Below, piece by piece: positions 1-8,042 of a stretch of 64,000 nucleotides of DNA; the first letter of the stretch is position 1; every line of letters begins with the position of its first letter. A program made the translations under genes and the position numbers. Source of the stretch: Catellatospora tritici (lineage in GTDB: Bacteria > Actinomycetota > Actinomycetes > Mycobacteriales > Micromonosporaceae); the NCBI RefSeq assembly GCF_019083965.1, contig NZ_JAHRCY010000002.1, positions 558,001 through 622,000 on the forward strand, written 5' to 3'. The notes below the pieces were generated by a model. It was not told the origin of the DNA, did no database searches, and saw nothing but the letters and a program-made list of their open reading frames with translations.

Positions 1-240
1 CTGTCCGGCGACGTGTCCCGCACCGCCGACCTCGCCGCCTCTCCCGACGGCTGGGCGGTCAGGTCTGCCCAGGTCAGGCTGATGCACGAGGTCCACACCC
101 ATCTCTGCGGGCTGAGCACCGCCCTCGACGGCTACGCGCGGCGGCTGCGCACCGCCGGCGCCGAATACACCGGCCAGGACGAGCGGGCGGCCCGGAACGT
201 GGCGGCGGCGGGCGGGGCGCGGATCGGGGCGGCGCGATGA
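1..240 (+). CDS. EspC-like/WXG-type small protein, 5' truncated by window edge
   Basis: The reading frame is open from base 1 (codons before the GTG at 13 are also in frame), so the true start may lie outside the window. The visible ~79 residues are a short amphipathic helical protein rich in Ala and Arg. The helix around LSTALDGYARRLRTAGAEY resembles the C-terminal half of EspC/WXG100-type type VII secretion substrates. Its stop codon overlaps the ATG of the next gene (ATGA at 237-240), so the two are translationally coupled, which is common for small WXG-like proteins encoded beside DUF1023 hydrolases. Family assignment is inference from shape and context; reading frame is secure. Confidence 0.6.
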   Translation: MSGDVSRTADLAASPDGWAVRSAQVRLMHEVHTHLCGLSTALDGYARRLRTAGAEYTGQDERAARNVAAAGGARIGAAR

Positions 241-1814
241 ACGTGACCTACGCGCAGCTGCTCGCGGCTGACCTGGACCTGTGGACACGCAGTGCCGCCT
301 CGTGGCGGCGGCTGAGCCATCGCATCGACGATCACGCCGACGAGCTGTCCGCGCAGGTGGCCCGGTTGGGCCAGGCGTGGACGGGCGGGATCGCGGCGCC
401 GGCGGCCGAGGCCGCCTGCCGCACCATCGGCGCCGGGCTGGTGACGGTGCCTGGGGTGCTGCTGGAGGTGGACCAGCTGCTGTGCCGGCACGCGGAGCTG
501 GTGCGCGCCCTCCAGCAGCGGGTACGGGTGCTGCTGGCCTCCCTGCGCGGCACCCCGGTGCGGGTCTCCCTCGAGGGTGAGGTGAGCCTGGACGTGGTGA
601 GCGTCAAACCCGACCCGGGCGAGGTCGCGTTCGCGAAGTGGGTGGCGGTTCAGCTCGCGGAGATCCTGCGCCGGGTGCGGGCCAGTGACGAGGACACGGC
701 GCAGCGGCTGACCGCGCTGGCGGTCGGTGCTCGCGACGGCTGGGCGACCAGCCCGGCCCCGCCGCCGCCGAGCGGGATCCTGCCGGTGGCGACCTGGTGG
801 GCCGGGCTGACCCCGGCGCAGCGCGGCTGGCTGCTGGTGACCCAGCCCGACCTGATCGGCGGCCTCGACGGGGTGCCGGTGGCGGCCCGGGACCGGGCCA
901 ACCGACTGCGGCTGGACGCCGAGCTGGACCGGCTGCGGGCGGTGCTGGACGCGCCGCATCCGCCGGACGGCACCGACACCCGGGTGCGGACGTTGGCGGG
1001 CCTGGCCGCGCGGCTGGACCAGCAGGAGCCGCGTGCCTACCTGCTCAACCTCGACGCGAGCGGGGACGGCCGGGCGGTGGTGGCCTTTGGCGACCCCGAC
1101 GTCGCCGACCATGTGGCGACGTACGTGCCGGGCAGCGGGGCGACGATCGACTCGGTCGAGAGTGAGCTGAACCGGGCCGCTGCGCTACGACTGCGCGCCG
1201 TGGTCACCGCCCCGGAGCAGAGCACCTCGGTGATCATGTGGCTGGGTTACGACCCGCCGGACGGGGTGGACGCGCTGCTGGAGACGTCGGCTCGGGCGGC
1301 CGCCCCCGACCTGGCCTCGTTCCAGGACGGGCTGGTCGGCACGCACGAGGGCGAGCCGGCGCACCAGACGGTGATCGGGCACTCGTACGGCACGCTCGCG
1401 CTGGGCCTGGCCGACCGCGACGGCGCTCTCGCCGCCGACGAGATCGTGGCCCTGGGCAGCCCGGGGATGGGCGTGGACAGCGCGGCCGAGCTGCGCGATC
1501 CGACACACGTGTGGGCGGCCACCGCCCGCAACGACGTGATCCTGGCGGCGAGTTCCAAGGGCGAGGTGGCCCTGGACGCGGTCGGCGGTCCGGCGTTGAT
1601 CGCCGTGGGGGCGGCCACCGACGCGGTGTTCCGCGGCAATGCCGACCTGTGGCACGGGGTGGACCCGTCGTCGGCACAGTTCGGCGGTCAGGTGTTCGAC
1701 GCCGGAGTGGGCCGCGATCCGCTCGCGGCCCACTCCGGCTACTTCGACTCGGCCAGCCCGGCGCTGGAGACGATGGCGCACATCGTGACCGGGACGGGCA
1801 CTACTCCACCGTGA
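237..1814 (+). CDS. DUF1023-type alpha/beta hydrolase with N-terminal helical domain
   Basis: 525 residues. Residues 1-100 are helical and Ala/Arg/Leu-rich, like WXG-type domains. The C-terminal half carries the alpha/beta hydrolase nucleophile elbow GHSYG (Ser383), with a plausible acid at Asp433 (in ARNDVIL) and base at His499 (in AHSGYFD). This matches actinobacterial DUF1023 (Pfam PF06259) putative lipases or esterases; substrate unknown. ATG start overlaps the stop of the upstream small gene. The 3' end overlaps the convergent glmS by 14 bp, and a perfect 17-bp inverted repeat lies inside the last part of the coding region. No signal peptide is evident. Hydrolase fold is confident, activity is inferred. 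Confidence 0.82.
   Translation: MNVTYAQLLAADLDLWTRSAASWRRLSHRIDDHADELSAQVARLGQAWTGGIAAPAAEAACRTIGAGLVTVPGVLLEVDQLLCRHAELVRALQQRVRVLLASLRGTPVRVSLEGEVSLDVVSVKPDPGEVAFAKWVAVQLAEILRRVRASDEDTAQRLTALAVGARDGWATSPAPPPPSGILPVATWWAGLTPAQRGWLLVTQPDLIGGLDGVPVAARDRANRLRLDAELDRLRAVLDAPHPPDGTDTRVRTLAGLAARLDQQEPRAYLLNLDASGDGRAVVAFGDPDVADHVATYVPGSGATIDSVESELNRAAALRLRAVVTAPEQSTSVIMWLGYDPPDGVDALLETSARAAAPDLASFQDGLVGTHEGEPAHQTVIGHSYGTLALGLADRDGALAADEIVALGSPGMGVDSAAELRDPTHVWAATARNDVILAASSKGEVALDAVGGPALIAVGAATDAVFRGNADLWHGVDPSSAQFGGQVFDAGVGRDPLAAHSGYFDSASPALETMAHIVTGTGTTPP
1701..1739. terminator. 17-bp perfect hairpin inside the hydrolase coding sequence
   Basis: Arms 1701-1717 and 1723-1739 are perfectly complementary with a 5-nt loop. 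The hairpin sits about 60 bp beyond the glmS stop codon, so it is well placed to end minus-strand glmS transcripts although it is also coding DNA for the convergent gene. No U-tract, as is usual for GC-rich actinobacterial terminators. Confidence 0.5.
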
Positions 1815-3669
1815 CGGACTTGGCCAGGTTGCGCGGCTGGTCGACGTCGTGGCCGCGCGAGGCGGCGATCTCGGCGGCGAGCACCTGCAGCGGCACCGTG
1901 GTCACGAACGGGGCCAGCAGCGTGGGCGTGCGCGGCACCCGCACCAGCAGATCGGCGTACGGGACGACGGCCTCGTCGCCCTCCTCGGCGATCACGATGG
2001 TGCGGGCGCCGCGGGCGCGCACCTCCTGGATGTTGCTGACGATCTTGTCGTGCAGCACCCCGCGACCGGCGGGCGAGGGAACCACGCACACGACCGGGGT
2101 GCCGTGGTCGATCAGCGCGATCGGACCGTGCTTGAGCTCGCCCGCCGCGAAGCCCTCGGCGTGCATGTACGCCAGCTCCTTGAGCTTGAGCGCGCCCTCC
2201 AGCGCCACCGGGTAGCCGACGTGGCGGCCGATGAACAGCACCGTCGAGGCGGTGGCCAGCTCGCGGGCCAGCTCGCGGACGGGGTCCATGGTGCCGAGCA
2301 CCTTCTCGATCTTGTCGGGCATCTCCTGCAGCTGCGCCACCACCGCGGCGACCTCGTCGGCGTACTTGACGCCGCGCACCTGGGCCAGGTGCAGGCCGAC
2401 CAGGAAGCAGGCGGCGAGCTGGGTGAGGAACGCCTTGGTCGAGGCCACCGCGATCTCGGGGCCGCCGTGGGTGTAGAGCACCGCGTCGGACTCGCGCGGG
2501 ATGGTCGAGCCGTTGGTGTTGCAGATGGCCAGCACGCGCGCCTTCTGCTCCTTGGCGTGGCGCAGCGCCATCAGCGTGTCCATGGTCTCGCCGGACTGCG
2601 AGATCGCCACGACCAGGGTGGACCGGTCGAGCACCGGGTCGCGGTAGCGGAACTCACTGGCCAGCTCGACCTCGCACGGGATGCGCGTCCAGTGCTCGAT
2701 GGCGTACTTGGCGACCAGCCCCGCGTGGTACGCGGTGCCGCAGGCGACGATGAAGATCTTGTCGACGTCGCGCAGGTCCTGGTCGGTCAGGCGCACCTCG
2801 TCGAGCATGATCTCGCCGGTCTCGCCGATGCGCCCGCGCAGCGTGTCGGCGACCACCTGCGGCTGCTCGGCGATCTCCTTGAGCATGAACCAGTCGTAGC
2901 CGCCCTTCTCCGCCGCCCGCGCGTCCCAGTCCACGTGGTAGTCGCGGCCCTGGGCCGGGTTGCCGTCGAAGTCGGTGATCTCGATGGCGTCGGCGGTGAT
3001 CAGGACGACCTGGTCCTGGCCCAGCTCGACCGCCTCGCGGGTGTGCTCGATGAACGCGCTCACGTCGCTGGCCAGGAAGTTCTCGCCGACGCCGCGGCCG
3101 ACCACGAGCGGGGAGTTGCGGCGCGCGCCGACCACGGCGCCGGGCGCCTGCGCGTCGACGGCGAGCAGCGTGAACGCGCCCTCCAGCTTCCCGCACACCT
3201 TGCGCATCGCCTCGGCCAGCGCGGCCGGACTGCCCGGCACCCCGGCCAGCTCGGCGGCGAGCAGGTGGGACACGCACTCGGTGTCGGTGTCGCTGGCGAA
3301 CTCGACGCCCTCGGCCTGCAGCTGCGCGCGTAGGCGGGCGAAGTTCTCGATGATGCCGTTGTGGATCACGGCGATGCGGCCGTCTGCCGACAGGTGCGGG
3401 TGCGCGTTACGGTCGGTCGGGCCGCCGTGGGTGGCCCAGCGGGTGTGCCCGATGCCGGCCAGCCCGGACCGCAGCTCCGCCTCGGCCGACTCGGCCAGCG
3501 CCTTCTCCAGATTCGACAGCTTGCCGGCCTTCTTGGCCAGCAACAGCCGACCGTCGGCGAGCACGGCCACCCCGGCCGAGTCATAGCCCCGGTATTCCAG
3601 GCGCCGCAGGCCGTCGACGACGACGCCCAGGGCCGACTGAGTTCCTACGTATCCCACGATCCCGCACAT
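1801..3669 (-). CDS. glmS: glutamine--fructose-6-phosphate aminotransferase (isomerizing) GlmS
   Basis: 622 residues. Converts fructose-6-phosphate and glutamine to glucosamine-6-phosphate, the first step toward UDP-GlcNAc for peptidoglycan. The start MCGIVGYVG gives the N-terminal Cys nucleophile after Met removal; the class II glutaminase domain covers the first ~240 residues, followed by two SIS sugar-isomerase domains (ISQSGET motif; second SIS near the C terminus) and the usual C-terminal SVTVE. The ATG at 3669 was chosen because the catalytic Cys must be residue 2. TAGGGT lies 7 nt upstream, suggesting a leaderless transcript. Its partner GlmM is encoded nearby (5267-6619). The 3' end overlaps the convergent hydrolase gene. 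Confidence 0.97.
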   Translation of the reverse strand: MCGIVGYVGTQSALGVVVDGLRRLEYRGYDSAGVAVLADGRLLLAKKAGKLSNLEKALAESAEAELRSGLAGIGHTRWATHGGPTDRNAHPHLSADGRIAVIHNGIIENFARLRAQLQAEGVEFASDTDTECVSHLLAAELAGVPGSPAALAEAMRKVCGKLEGAFTLLAVDAQAPGAVVGARRNSPLVVGRGVGENFLASDVSAFIEHTREAVELGQDQVVLITADAIEITDFDGNPAQGRDYHVDWDARAAEKGGYDWFMLKEIAEQPQVVADTLRGRIGETGEIMLDEVRLTDQDLRDVDKIFIVACGTAYHAGLVAKYAIEHWTRIPCEVELASEFRYRDPVLDRSTLVVAISQSGETMDTLMALRHAKEQKARVLAICNTNGSTIPRESDAVLYTHGGPEIAVASTKAFLTQLAACFLVGLHLAQVRGVKYADEVAAVVAQLQEMPDKIEKVLGTMDPVRELARELATASTVLFIGRHVGYPVALEGALKLKELAYMHAEGFAAGELKHGPIALIDHGTPVVCVVPSPAGRGVLHDKIVSNIQEVRARGARTIVIAEEGDEAVVPYADLLVRVPRTPTLLAPFVTTVPLQVLAAEIAASRGHDVDQPRNLAKSVTVE

Positions 3670-3676
3670 GACCGCC

Positions 3677-3682
3677 ACCCTA
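3677..3682 (-). promoter_or_regulatory. putative -10 box of leaderless glmS
   Basis: Minus-strand TAGGGT ends 7 nt before the glmS ATG, so transcription would begin at or next to the start codon. No Shine-Dalgarno is seen. Confidence 0.45.
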
Positions 3683-3774
3683 GCGGAGTTTCGCTCATAT
3701 TGCATGCTCGAAGTCGAGTCATTCACGCACACGTGATGATTGATCACGGATAGCAACCGCTGGTCCCGGGCCGG

Positions 3775-3780
3775 TATCCT
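3775..3780 (+). promoter_or_regulatory. putative -10 box of leaderless MmpS-like gene 1
   Basis: TATCCT is followed by 6 nt and then the GTG start at 3787; no ribosome binding site is present. Fits a leaderless mRNA. Confidence 0.45.
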
Positions 3781-3786
3781 CTCCGC

Positions 3787-4530
3787 GTGACCGACCCCTC
3801 CACCCCGTCCGATCCCACCTCCCCGCCCCCGGTGAATCCACCGGCGAACCCGTGGCAGCCGCCACAGGCGCCGCCCGCGTGGCAGCCCCCGTCGACCCCG
3901 GCCACGGGCGGCTGGGCCCCGCCCGGCGGTCCCGCCGCCACACCGGGCGCCTGGGCCCCACCCGGAGCCCCCATGCCCTCGCCGTACCAGGCCCAGCCCG
4001 CGCCGGGGCCGTACGCCCCTGTTCCGACCTTCGCACCAGCGGCCCCACCCGCGCCGAAGAAGCGCAATACCGGCCTGGTCGTCGGCATCATCGTGGGTGT
4101 GGTGCTGCTCGTGGTGTGCCTGTGCGCCATCGGCGGCGTGTATGTGGCCAACAAGCTGTCCGAAGCGGCCGACCGCGCCAACTCCTCGACGTACGATCCC
4201 GACGGCAGCTACTGGGACGACGACGAGTACTGGGACGAGCCCACGCCCGAACCGTCGCCGTCCTCCGGCCGGGCGCACGTGGTCGAGTACCGCATCACCG
4301 GCAAGGGGAACGCGAAGATCAATTTCCAGACCGTGGCGGGCTACAACACCACGGTCTCGGCGCTGCCCTGGACCAACCGCTGGACCAGCTACGGCCTGTA
4401 CCTGCGCACCTCGGTCTCCGCCACGGTGACCGGCCAGCAGCTCACCTGCGTGATCCTGGTCGACGACAAGGAGGTCGCGCGGGAGACCGCCAAGGGCACG
4501 GTCACCTGCATCCGCGATCTCGAAGTGTGA
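3787..4530 (+). CDS. MmpS-like proline-rich membrane protein (copy 1)
   Basis: 247 residues. Residues 1-90 are Pro/Ala/Gly-rich and cytoplasmic in style, followed by KKR and one transmembrane segment (about 98-120, LVVGIIVGVVLLVVCLCAIG). An acidic linker (DDDEYWDE) then leads to an extracytoplasmic beta-rich domain with two Cys (CVILVDD and TVTCI). The order tail-TM-beta domain resembles MmpS/Mycobact_memb and similar actinobacterial envelope proteins; function unknown. GTG start chosen from the -10-like TATCCT 6 nt upstream. Divergent from glmS. A shorter paralogue follows directly, so the pair probably arose by duplication. Confidence 0.75.
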   Translation: MTDPSTPSDPTSPPPVNPPANPWQPPQAPPAWQPPSTPATGGWAPPGGPAATPGAWAPPGAPMPSPYQAQPAPGPYAPVPTFAPAAPPAPKKRNTGLVVGIIVGVVLLVVCLCAIGGVYVANKLSEAADRANSSTYDPDGSYWDDDEYWDEPTPEPSPSSGRAHVVEYRITGKGNAKINFQTVAGYNTTVSALPWTNRWTSYGLYLRTSVSATVTGQQLTCVILVDDKEVARETAKGTVTCIRDLEV

Positions 4531-4572
4531 CGGGTAGTAGGCACGAGGTCCGCACCCTCGCGGGCCTCGGTC

Positions 4573-4578
4573 TACCAT
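4573..4578 (+). promoter_or_regulatory. putative -10 box of leaderless MmpS-like gene 2
   Basis: TACCAT lies 6 nt before the ATG at 4585 with no Shine-Dalgarno between. Suggests the second paralogue has its own leaderless transcript. Confidence 0.42.
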
Positions 4579-4584
4579 CCGCCC

Positions 4585-5130
4585 ATGAGTTACCCCCCTC
4601 CGTACGACCCCAACCAGGCGCAGCCCCAGCAGCCCCCGCAGTACGGGCAGTACGGCGCGCCCATCTCGCCGATCCAGCAGCCGGCGAAGAAGAGCAACGC
4701 GGGCATGATCATCGGCATCATCGTCGGTGTCGTACTGCTGCTCTGCGCGGCCTGCGGCATCGGTGGCTGGATCCTCTACAACAAGGCCAGCGACAAGGCG
4801 CAGGAGATCGTCGACAGCCTGCCCAGCCTCGGCGTCGAGACCGGCACGCCGGGCGACTCGCACTCGATCCACTACACGGTCGAGGGCAGCGGCGAGGCCC
4901 TGATCACCTGGAACGCCGGCACCGGCAGCCCGGAGAGCGAGACGGTGACCCTGCCCTGGTCCAAGACGGTCGTGGTCGACCAGGACACCTTCGCCGTGTC
5001 GGTGATGGCGTTCGGCCGCGGTGCCGACACCAAGCTCGACACCTGCACGATCTCGATCGACGGCACCGAGAAGAAGCGGAACACCGGCTCCGACGTCACG
5101 GTCGTCTGCACCGCGATCTTCATGAGCTGA
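4585..5130 (+). CDS. MmpS-like membrane protein (copy 2)
   Basis: 181 residues. Same plan as the gene before it: a short Pro/Gln/Tyr-rich N-terminal tail (~35 residues, PPPYDPNQAQPQQPP), one TM helix (about residues 44-66, MIIGIIVGVVLLLCAACGIG) and an extracytoplasmic domain. That domain shares features with copy 1: a VEGSGEALITWNAG region matching VEYRITGKGNAKINFQT, and paired Cys in DTCTISIDG and VTVVCTA. Likely envelope associated; function unknown. The paralogy is visible in the sequence; the MmpS family link is an inference. Ends just before a strong bidirectional hairpin shared with glmM. Confidence 0.72.
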   Translation: MSYPPPYDPNQAQPQQPPQYGQYGAPISPIQQPAKKSNAGMIIGIIVGVVLLLCAACGIGGWILYNKASDKAQEIVDSLPSLGVETGTPGDSHSIHYTVEGSGEALITWNAGTGSPESETVTLPWSKTVVVDQDTFAVSVMAFGRGADTKLDTCTISIDGTEKKRNTGSDVTVVCTAIFMS

Positions 5131-5147
5131 GACCGCACATACGACGA

Positions 5148-5180
5148 AGCGGCGTGCCCCGGGCTTCGGGGCACGCCGCT
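5148..5180. terminator. bidirectional terminator hairpin
   Basis: Arms 5148-5161 and 5167-5180 form a perfect 14-bp GC-rich stem with a 5-nt loop, between the convergent MmpS-like gene 2 and glmM. No strong T-run on either side. Confidence 0.75.
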
Positions 5181-5194
5181 CTCACGTCACGCGG

Positions 5195-5302
5195 GTGGTC
5201 CGCCAGCAGGCTGGCGGCGTGCATGGGGGGTCAGTCCGCCAGCGGGCTGGCGGCGTACATGGGGGGTCAGTCCGCCAGCGGGCTGGCGGCGCGCACGTCG
5301 GC
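5195..5302 (-). repeat. three tandem 36-bp copies of the glmM 3' end
   Basis: Period exactly 36 bp: copies begin at 5195, 5231 and 5267. The copy at 5267 is the real glmM C-terminal coding end and stop (ASPLAD then TGA). The 5231 copy differs from it only near its far end, and the 5195 copy carries several changes. Each copy contains the palindrome CCGCCAGC-GG-GCTGGCGG, so the array also forms three successive hairpins that could stop glmM transcription. Confidence 0.85.
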
Positions 5303-6619
5303 GGCGATCCCCTCGGCGATCTTCTGCGCGGTGTCCTCGCTGGCCGCCTCGACCATGACCCGGACCAGCGGCTCCGTGCCCGAGGGCCGCAGCAGCACCC
5401 GGCCCGCCCCGGCCAGCTGCGCCTCGGCCGCCGCCACCGCGGCCAGGATCTCCGGCGCCTTCGCGACCGCCTTGTCGGCGACCCGCACATTGATCAGCAC
5501 CTGCGGCAGCTTGGTCACCACCGCGGCCAGCCCGGCCAGCGAGGTGCCGCTCTGCGCCATCCGCGCCATCAGCCGCAGGCCGGTCAGCACCCCGTCGCCG
5601 GTGGTGGCGTGGTCGGTGAAGACCACGTGGCCGCTCTGCTCGCCGCCGAGGTTGAAGCCGCCGCTGCGCAGTTCCTCCAGCACGTACCGGTCGCCGACCT
5701 TGGCCTCGACCAGGGTGATGCCCTGCTCGCGCATGGCGATGCGCAGACCGAGGTTGCTCATGACCGTCGCGACCAGCGTGTCGTCGACCAGGGTGCCCGC
5801 GTCGCGCATCGCCAGGGCCAGGATCGCCATGATCTGGTCGCCGTCGACCTCGGCGCCGTTCGCGTCCACGGCCAGGCACCGGTCGGCGTCGCCGTCGAGG
5901 GCGACACCCAGGTCGGCGCCGTGCTCGACCACGGCCGCCCGCAGCGGGGCGAGGTGGGTGGCGCCGCACTCCTCGTTGATGTTGAGCCCGTCCGGCTCCG
6001 CGTTGATGGCGATCACGTCGGCACCGGCCTGCCGGAACGCCTCGGGCGCGACGTCGCTGGCCGCGCCCTGCGCGCAGTCCACCACGACGGTCAGGCCCGA
6101 CAGTGAGTGCTCGGTCGCGGCGACCAGGTGCGCCGTGTAGTGGTCGGCACCGTCGAGCAGGTCGTGCACCCGGCCGACGGCCGCGCCGGTGGGGCGCGTC
6201 CAGCGCTCGCCCAGCGCCGCCTCGATCGCGTCCTCCTGCTCGTCGGTGAGCTTGTGCCCGCCCGCGGCGAAGAACTTGATGCCGTTGTCGGGCATCGGGT
6301 TGTGGCTGGCGGAGATCATCACGCCGAAGTCCGCCCGCACCTCGGCGGTCAGGTAGGCCACCCCGGGCGTGGGCAGCACACCCACCCGGACCACGTTGGC
6401 ACCGGCGCTGGCCAGGCCCGCGACCACCGCCGCCTCCAGCATCTCGCCACTGGCCCGCGGGTCCCGGCCGACCACCACCAGCGGCGGCTGCGTCCGGTCC
6501 GGATCGGCCAGGTCGGCCAGGGTGTGCGCCGCGGCGACCGCGAGCGACAGGGCGAGTTCGGGGCTGAGGTCAGCGTTGGCGAGACCGCGTACGCCGTCGG
6601 TGCCGAAGAGGCGTGCCAT
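5267..6619 (-). CDS. glmM: phosphoglucosamine mutase GlmM
   Basis: 450 residues. Interconverts glucosamine-6-phosphate and glucosamine-1-phosphate, the step after GlmS on the route to UDP-GlcNAc. N-terminal [12 protein letters not shown], the phosphoserine loop ISASHNP (catalytic Ser105), the metal-binding DGDADR loop and the sugar-phosphate-binding [11 protein letters not shown] motif are all present; length matches the family. The ATG at 6619 was chosen over upstream in-frame codons because the conserved family start is MARLFGTDG and AAAGGG precedes it. The last codons and stop are duplicated downstream in two extra 36-bp copies. Confidence 0.97.
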   Translation of the reverse strand: MARLFGTDGVRGLANADLSPELALSLAVAAAHTLADLADPDRTQPPLVVVGRDPRASGEMLEAAVVAGLASAGANVVRVGVLPTPGVAYLTAEVRADFGVMISASHNPMPDNGIKFFAAGGHKLTDEQEDAIEAALGERWTRPTGAAVGRVHDLLDGADHYTAHLVAATEHSLSGLTVVVDCAQGAASDVAPEAFRQAGADVIAINAEPDGLNINEECGATHLAPLRAAVVEHGADLGVALDGDADRCLAVDANGAEVDGDQIMAILALAMRDAGTLVDDTLVATVMSNLGLRIAMREQGITLVEAKVGDRYVLEELRSGGFNLGGEQSGHVVFTDHATTGDGVLTGLRLMARMAQSGTSLAGLAAVVTKLPQVLINVRVADKAVAKAPEILAAVAAAEAQLAGAGRVLLRPSGTEPLVRVMVEAASEDTAQKIAEGIAADVRAASPLAD

Positions 6620-6642
6620 CGGGGTGCCCTTTCTGACGGGGT

Positions 6643-6671
6643 GCGAAAGGCGAAAGGTGAGCGAAAGGTGA
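6643..6671 (-). repeat. short tandem repeats in the glmM upstream region
   Basis: Three closely spaced copies of CGAAAGG (starting at 6644, 6651 and 6662), two followed by TGAG, lie 24-52 bp upstream of the glmM start. Could be a regulator site or slippage product; nothing further can be said. Confidence 0.4.
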
Positions 6672-6737
6672 GGTGGACCGGCTCGTGGCCCTGGACCGGC
6701 GGCTGGCCGGGTCAAAAGGGGCACCGCTGGGGAAAGC

Positions 6738-6784
6738 GAACGGCCGGGCACGCCAGCTGTGTGCAGCAGCGTGCCCGGCCGTTC
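6738..6784 (-). terminator. rplM-rpsI terminator hairpin
   Basis: Arms 6738-6753 and 6769-6784 form a perfect 16-bp stem with a 15-nt loop, 12 bp past the rpsI stop codon. Separates the ribosomal pair from glmM. Confidence 0.8.
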
Positions 6785-6796
6785 AGCGAAGAGAGA

Positions 6797-7279
6797 TCAA
6801 CGCTTGGAGTACTGCGGGGCCTTACGGGCCTTCTTGAGACCGTACTTCTTGCTCTCCTTGACCCGAGCGTCACGGGTCAGGAAGCCGGCCTTCTTCAGCG
6901 CCGGGCGGTCGTCGAGGTCGAGCTCGCACAGCGCCCGAGCGATGGCCAGGCGAAGCGCGCCGGCCTGGCCGGTGATGCCGCCACCACGCAGGTTGGCGAC
7001 CACGTCGAGGTTCTCGTTCTTCTCGGCGGTCACCAGCGGCTCGCGCACCGACTGCTGCGCCACCTTGCTGGGGAAGTACTTGTCCAGCTCACGGCCGTTG
7101 CAAGTGATCTTGCCGGTGCCGGGGATCAGACGCACCCGGACGATGGCCTCCTTGCGGCGGCCCACGGTCTGGATCGGCCGGTCACCCTTGAACTTCGGGG
7201 TGGCCTGGACCTTCGCGGCGACGACGACCGAGGCCTCGGCCTCGACATCGGCCTGGGTCGGCACAGAAGTGTCGGTCAT
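6797..7279 (-). CDS. rpsI: 30S ribosomal protein S9
   Basis: 160 residues. S9/uS9 contacts the P-site tRNA in the 30S head through its C-terminal tail. The core ([18 protein letters not shown], then [19 protein letters not shown]) and the basic tail ending KAPQYSKR are typical. The N-terminal ~35 residues form an acidic extension common in actinobacteria. The ATG at 7279 was chosen because GAAGGA sits 7 nt upstream; an alternative in-frame start at 7303 would overlap the rplM stop. Cotranscribed with rplM. Confidence 0.96.
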   Translation of the reverse strand: MTDTSVPTQADVEAEASVVVAAKVQATPKFKGDRPIQTVGRRKEAIVRVRLIPGTGKITCNGRELDKYFPSKVAQQSVREPLVTAEKNENLDVVANLRGGGITGQAGALRLAIARALCELDLDDRPALKKAGFLTRDARVKESKKYGLKKARKAPQYSKR

Positions 7280-7299
7280 GGTGATTCCTTCGTCCGCGC

Positions 7300-7743
7300 T
7301 CACTGCGCGATCTGCTTGATCTCGAACGGCACGGGCTGCTGCGCCGCGTGCGGGTGCTCCGCGCCAGCGTAGACCTTCAGCTTCGACAGAATCTGACGGC
7401 CCAGCTTGTTGTGGGGGATCATGCCCTTCACGGCCAGCTCGATCGCCTTCTCGGGGCGCTTGGTCAGCAGCTCCTCGTAGCCGATCTGCTTCAGACCACC
7501 CGGGTAACCGGAGTGCCGGTAAGCAATCTTGGTCGCGCGCTTGTTACCGGTCAGCGCCACCTTGCCGGCGTTGATGATGATCACAAAGTCGCCGGTGTCG
7601 ACGTGCGGCGCGAAAGTCGGCTTGTGCTTACCGCGCAGGAGGTTGGCGGTGTGGGTGGCGAGCCGGCCCAGCACGACGTCAGAAGCGTCGATAACGTGCC
7701 ACTGACGCTCGATCTCACCCGGCTTCGGGCTGTACGTACGCAC
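7300..7743 (-). CDS. rplM: 50S ribosomal protein L13
   Basis: 147 residues. L13/uL13 is an early-assembly 23S rRNA-binding protein. The conserved start ([19 protein letters not shown]), [17 protein letters not shown], and [15 protein letters not shown] near the C terminus match the family at full length. GTG start with AAGG upstream. First gene of the rplM-rpsI pair, with a strong promoter candidate about 170 bp upstream. Confidence 0.97.
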   Translation of the reverse strand: MRTYSPKPGEIERQWHVIDASDVVLGRLATHTANLLRGKHKPTFAPHVDTGDFVIIINAGKVALTGNKRATKIAYRHSGYPGGLKQIGYEELLTKRPEKAIELAVKGMIPHNKLGRQILSKLKVYAGAEHPHAAQQPVPFEIKQIAQ

Positions 7744-7910
7744 AGGTCTACCTTGTCTCGTCGTAGGTCTGTGTGATCGCGGGCGAAACTGCCCACGACC
7801 AACGGATTCTGCGATTCCGGCCGACCACGAACGGGTCGGCGCGCGAACGACAAGCCTACCTGAGCATCAGGGATACCGGCTCGGCGCCACCTCTCGCACA
7901 ACAGCCGCTA

Positions 7911-7940
7911 ACGATACCCGCTGCCCCTGGGGCCGGTCAA
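7911..7940 (-). promoter_or_regulatory. rplM promoter (TTGACC-18-TATCGT)
   Basis: Minus strand -35 TTGACC at 7935-7940, 18-bp spacer, -10 TATCGT at 7911-7916. Shares the 11-mer CCGTTTTGACC with the rpsL promoter. The ~300-bp gap 7744-8042 holds this promoter, a ~165-nt leader containing a CCGACC/GGTCGG inverted repeat near 7819-7837, and upstream DNA of narK. Confidence 0.7.
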
Positions 7941-8042
7941 AACGGGCCGACCCTGCTGTGTTACCGGTCCTGATGTCCGGTTTCGCGGCCCTTCTTCACA
8001 GCAGCCGACCCGCCAAGGTGCGGCAGGGTTCACATCCGGGGT

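Noticed and set aside
3852..6140. 762-codon plus-strand frame crossing both MmpS-like genes and glmM
   Set aside because: Crosses terminators and known genes in other frames; Arg/Gly/Ala-rich shadow.
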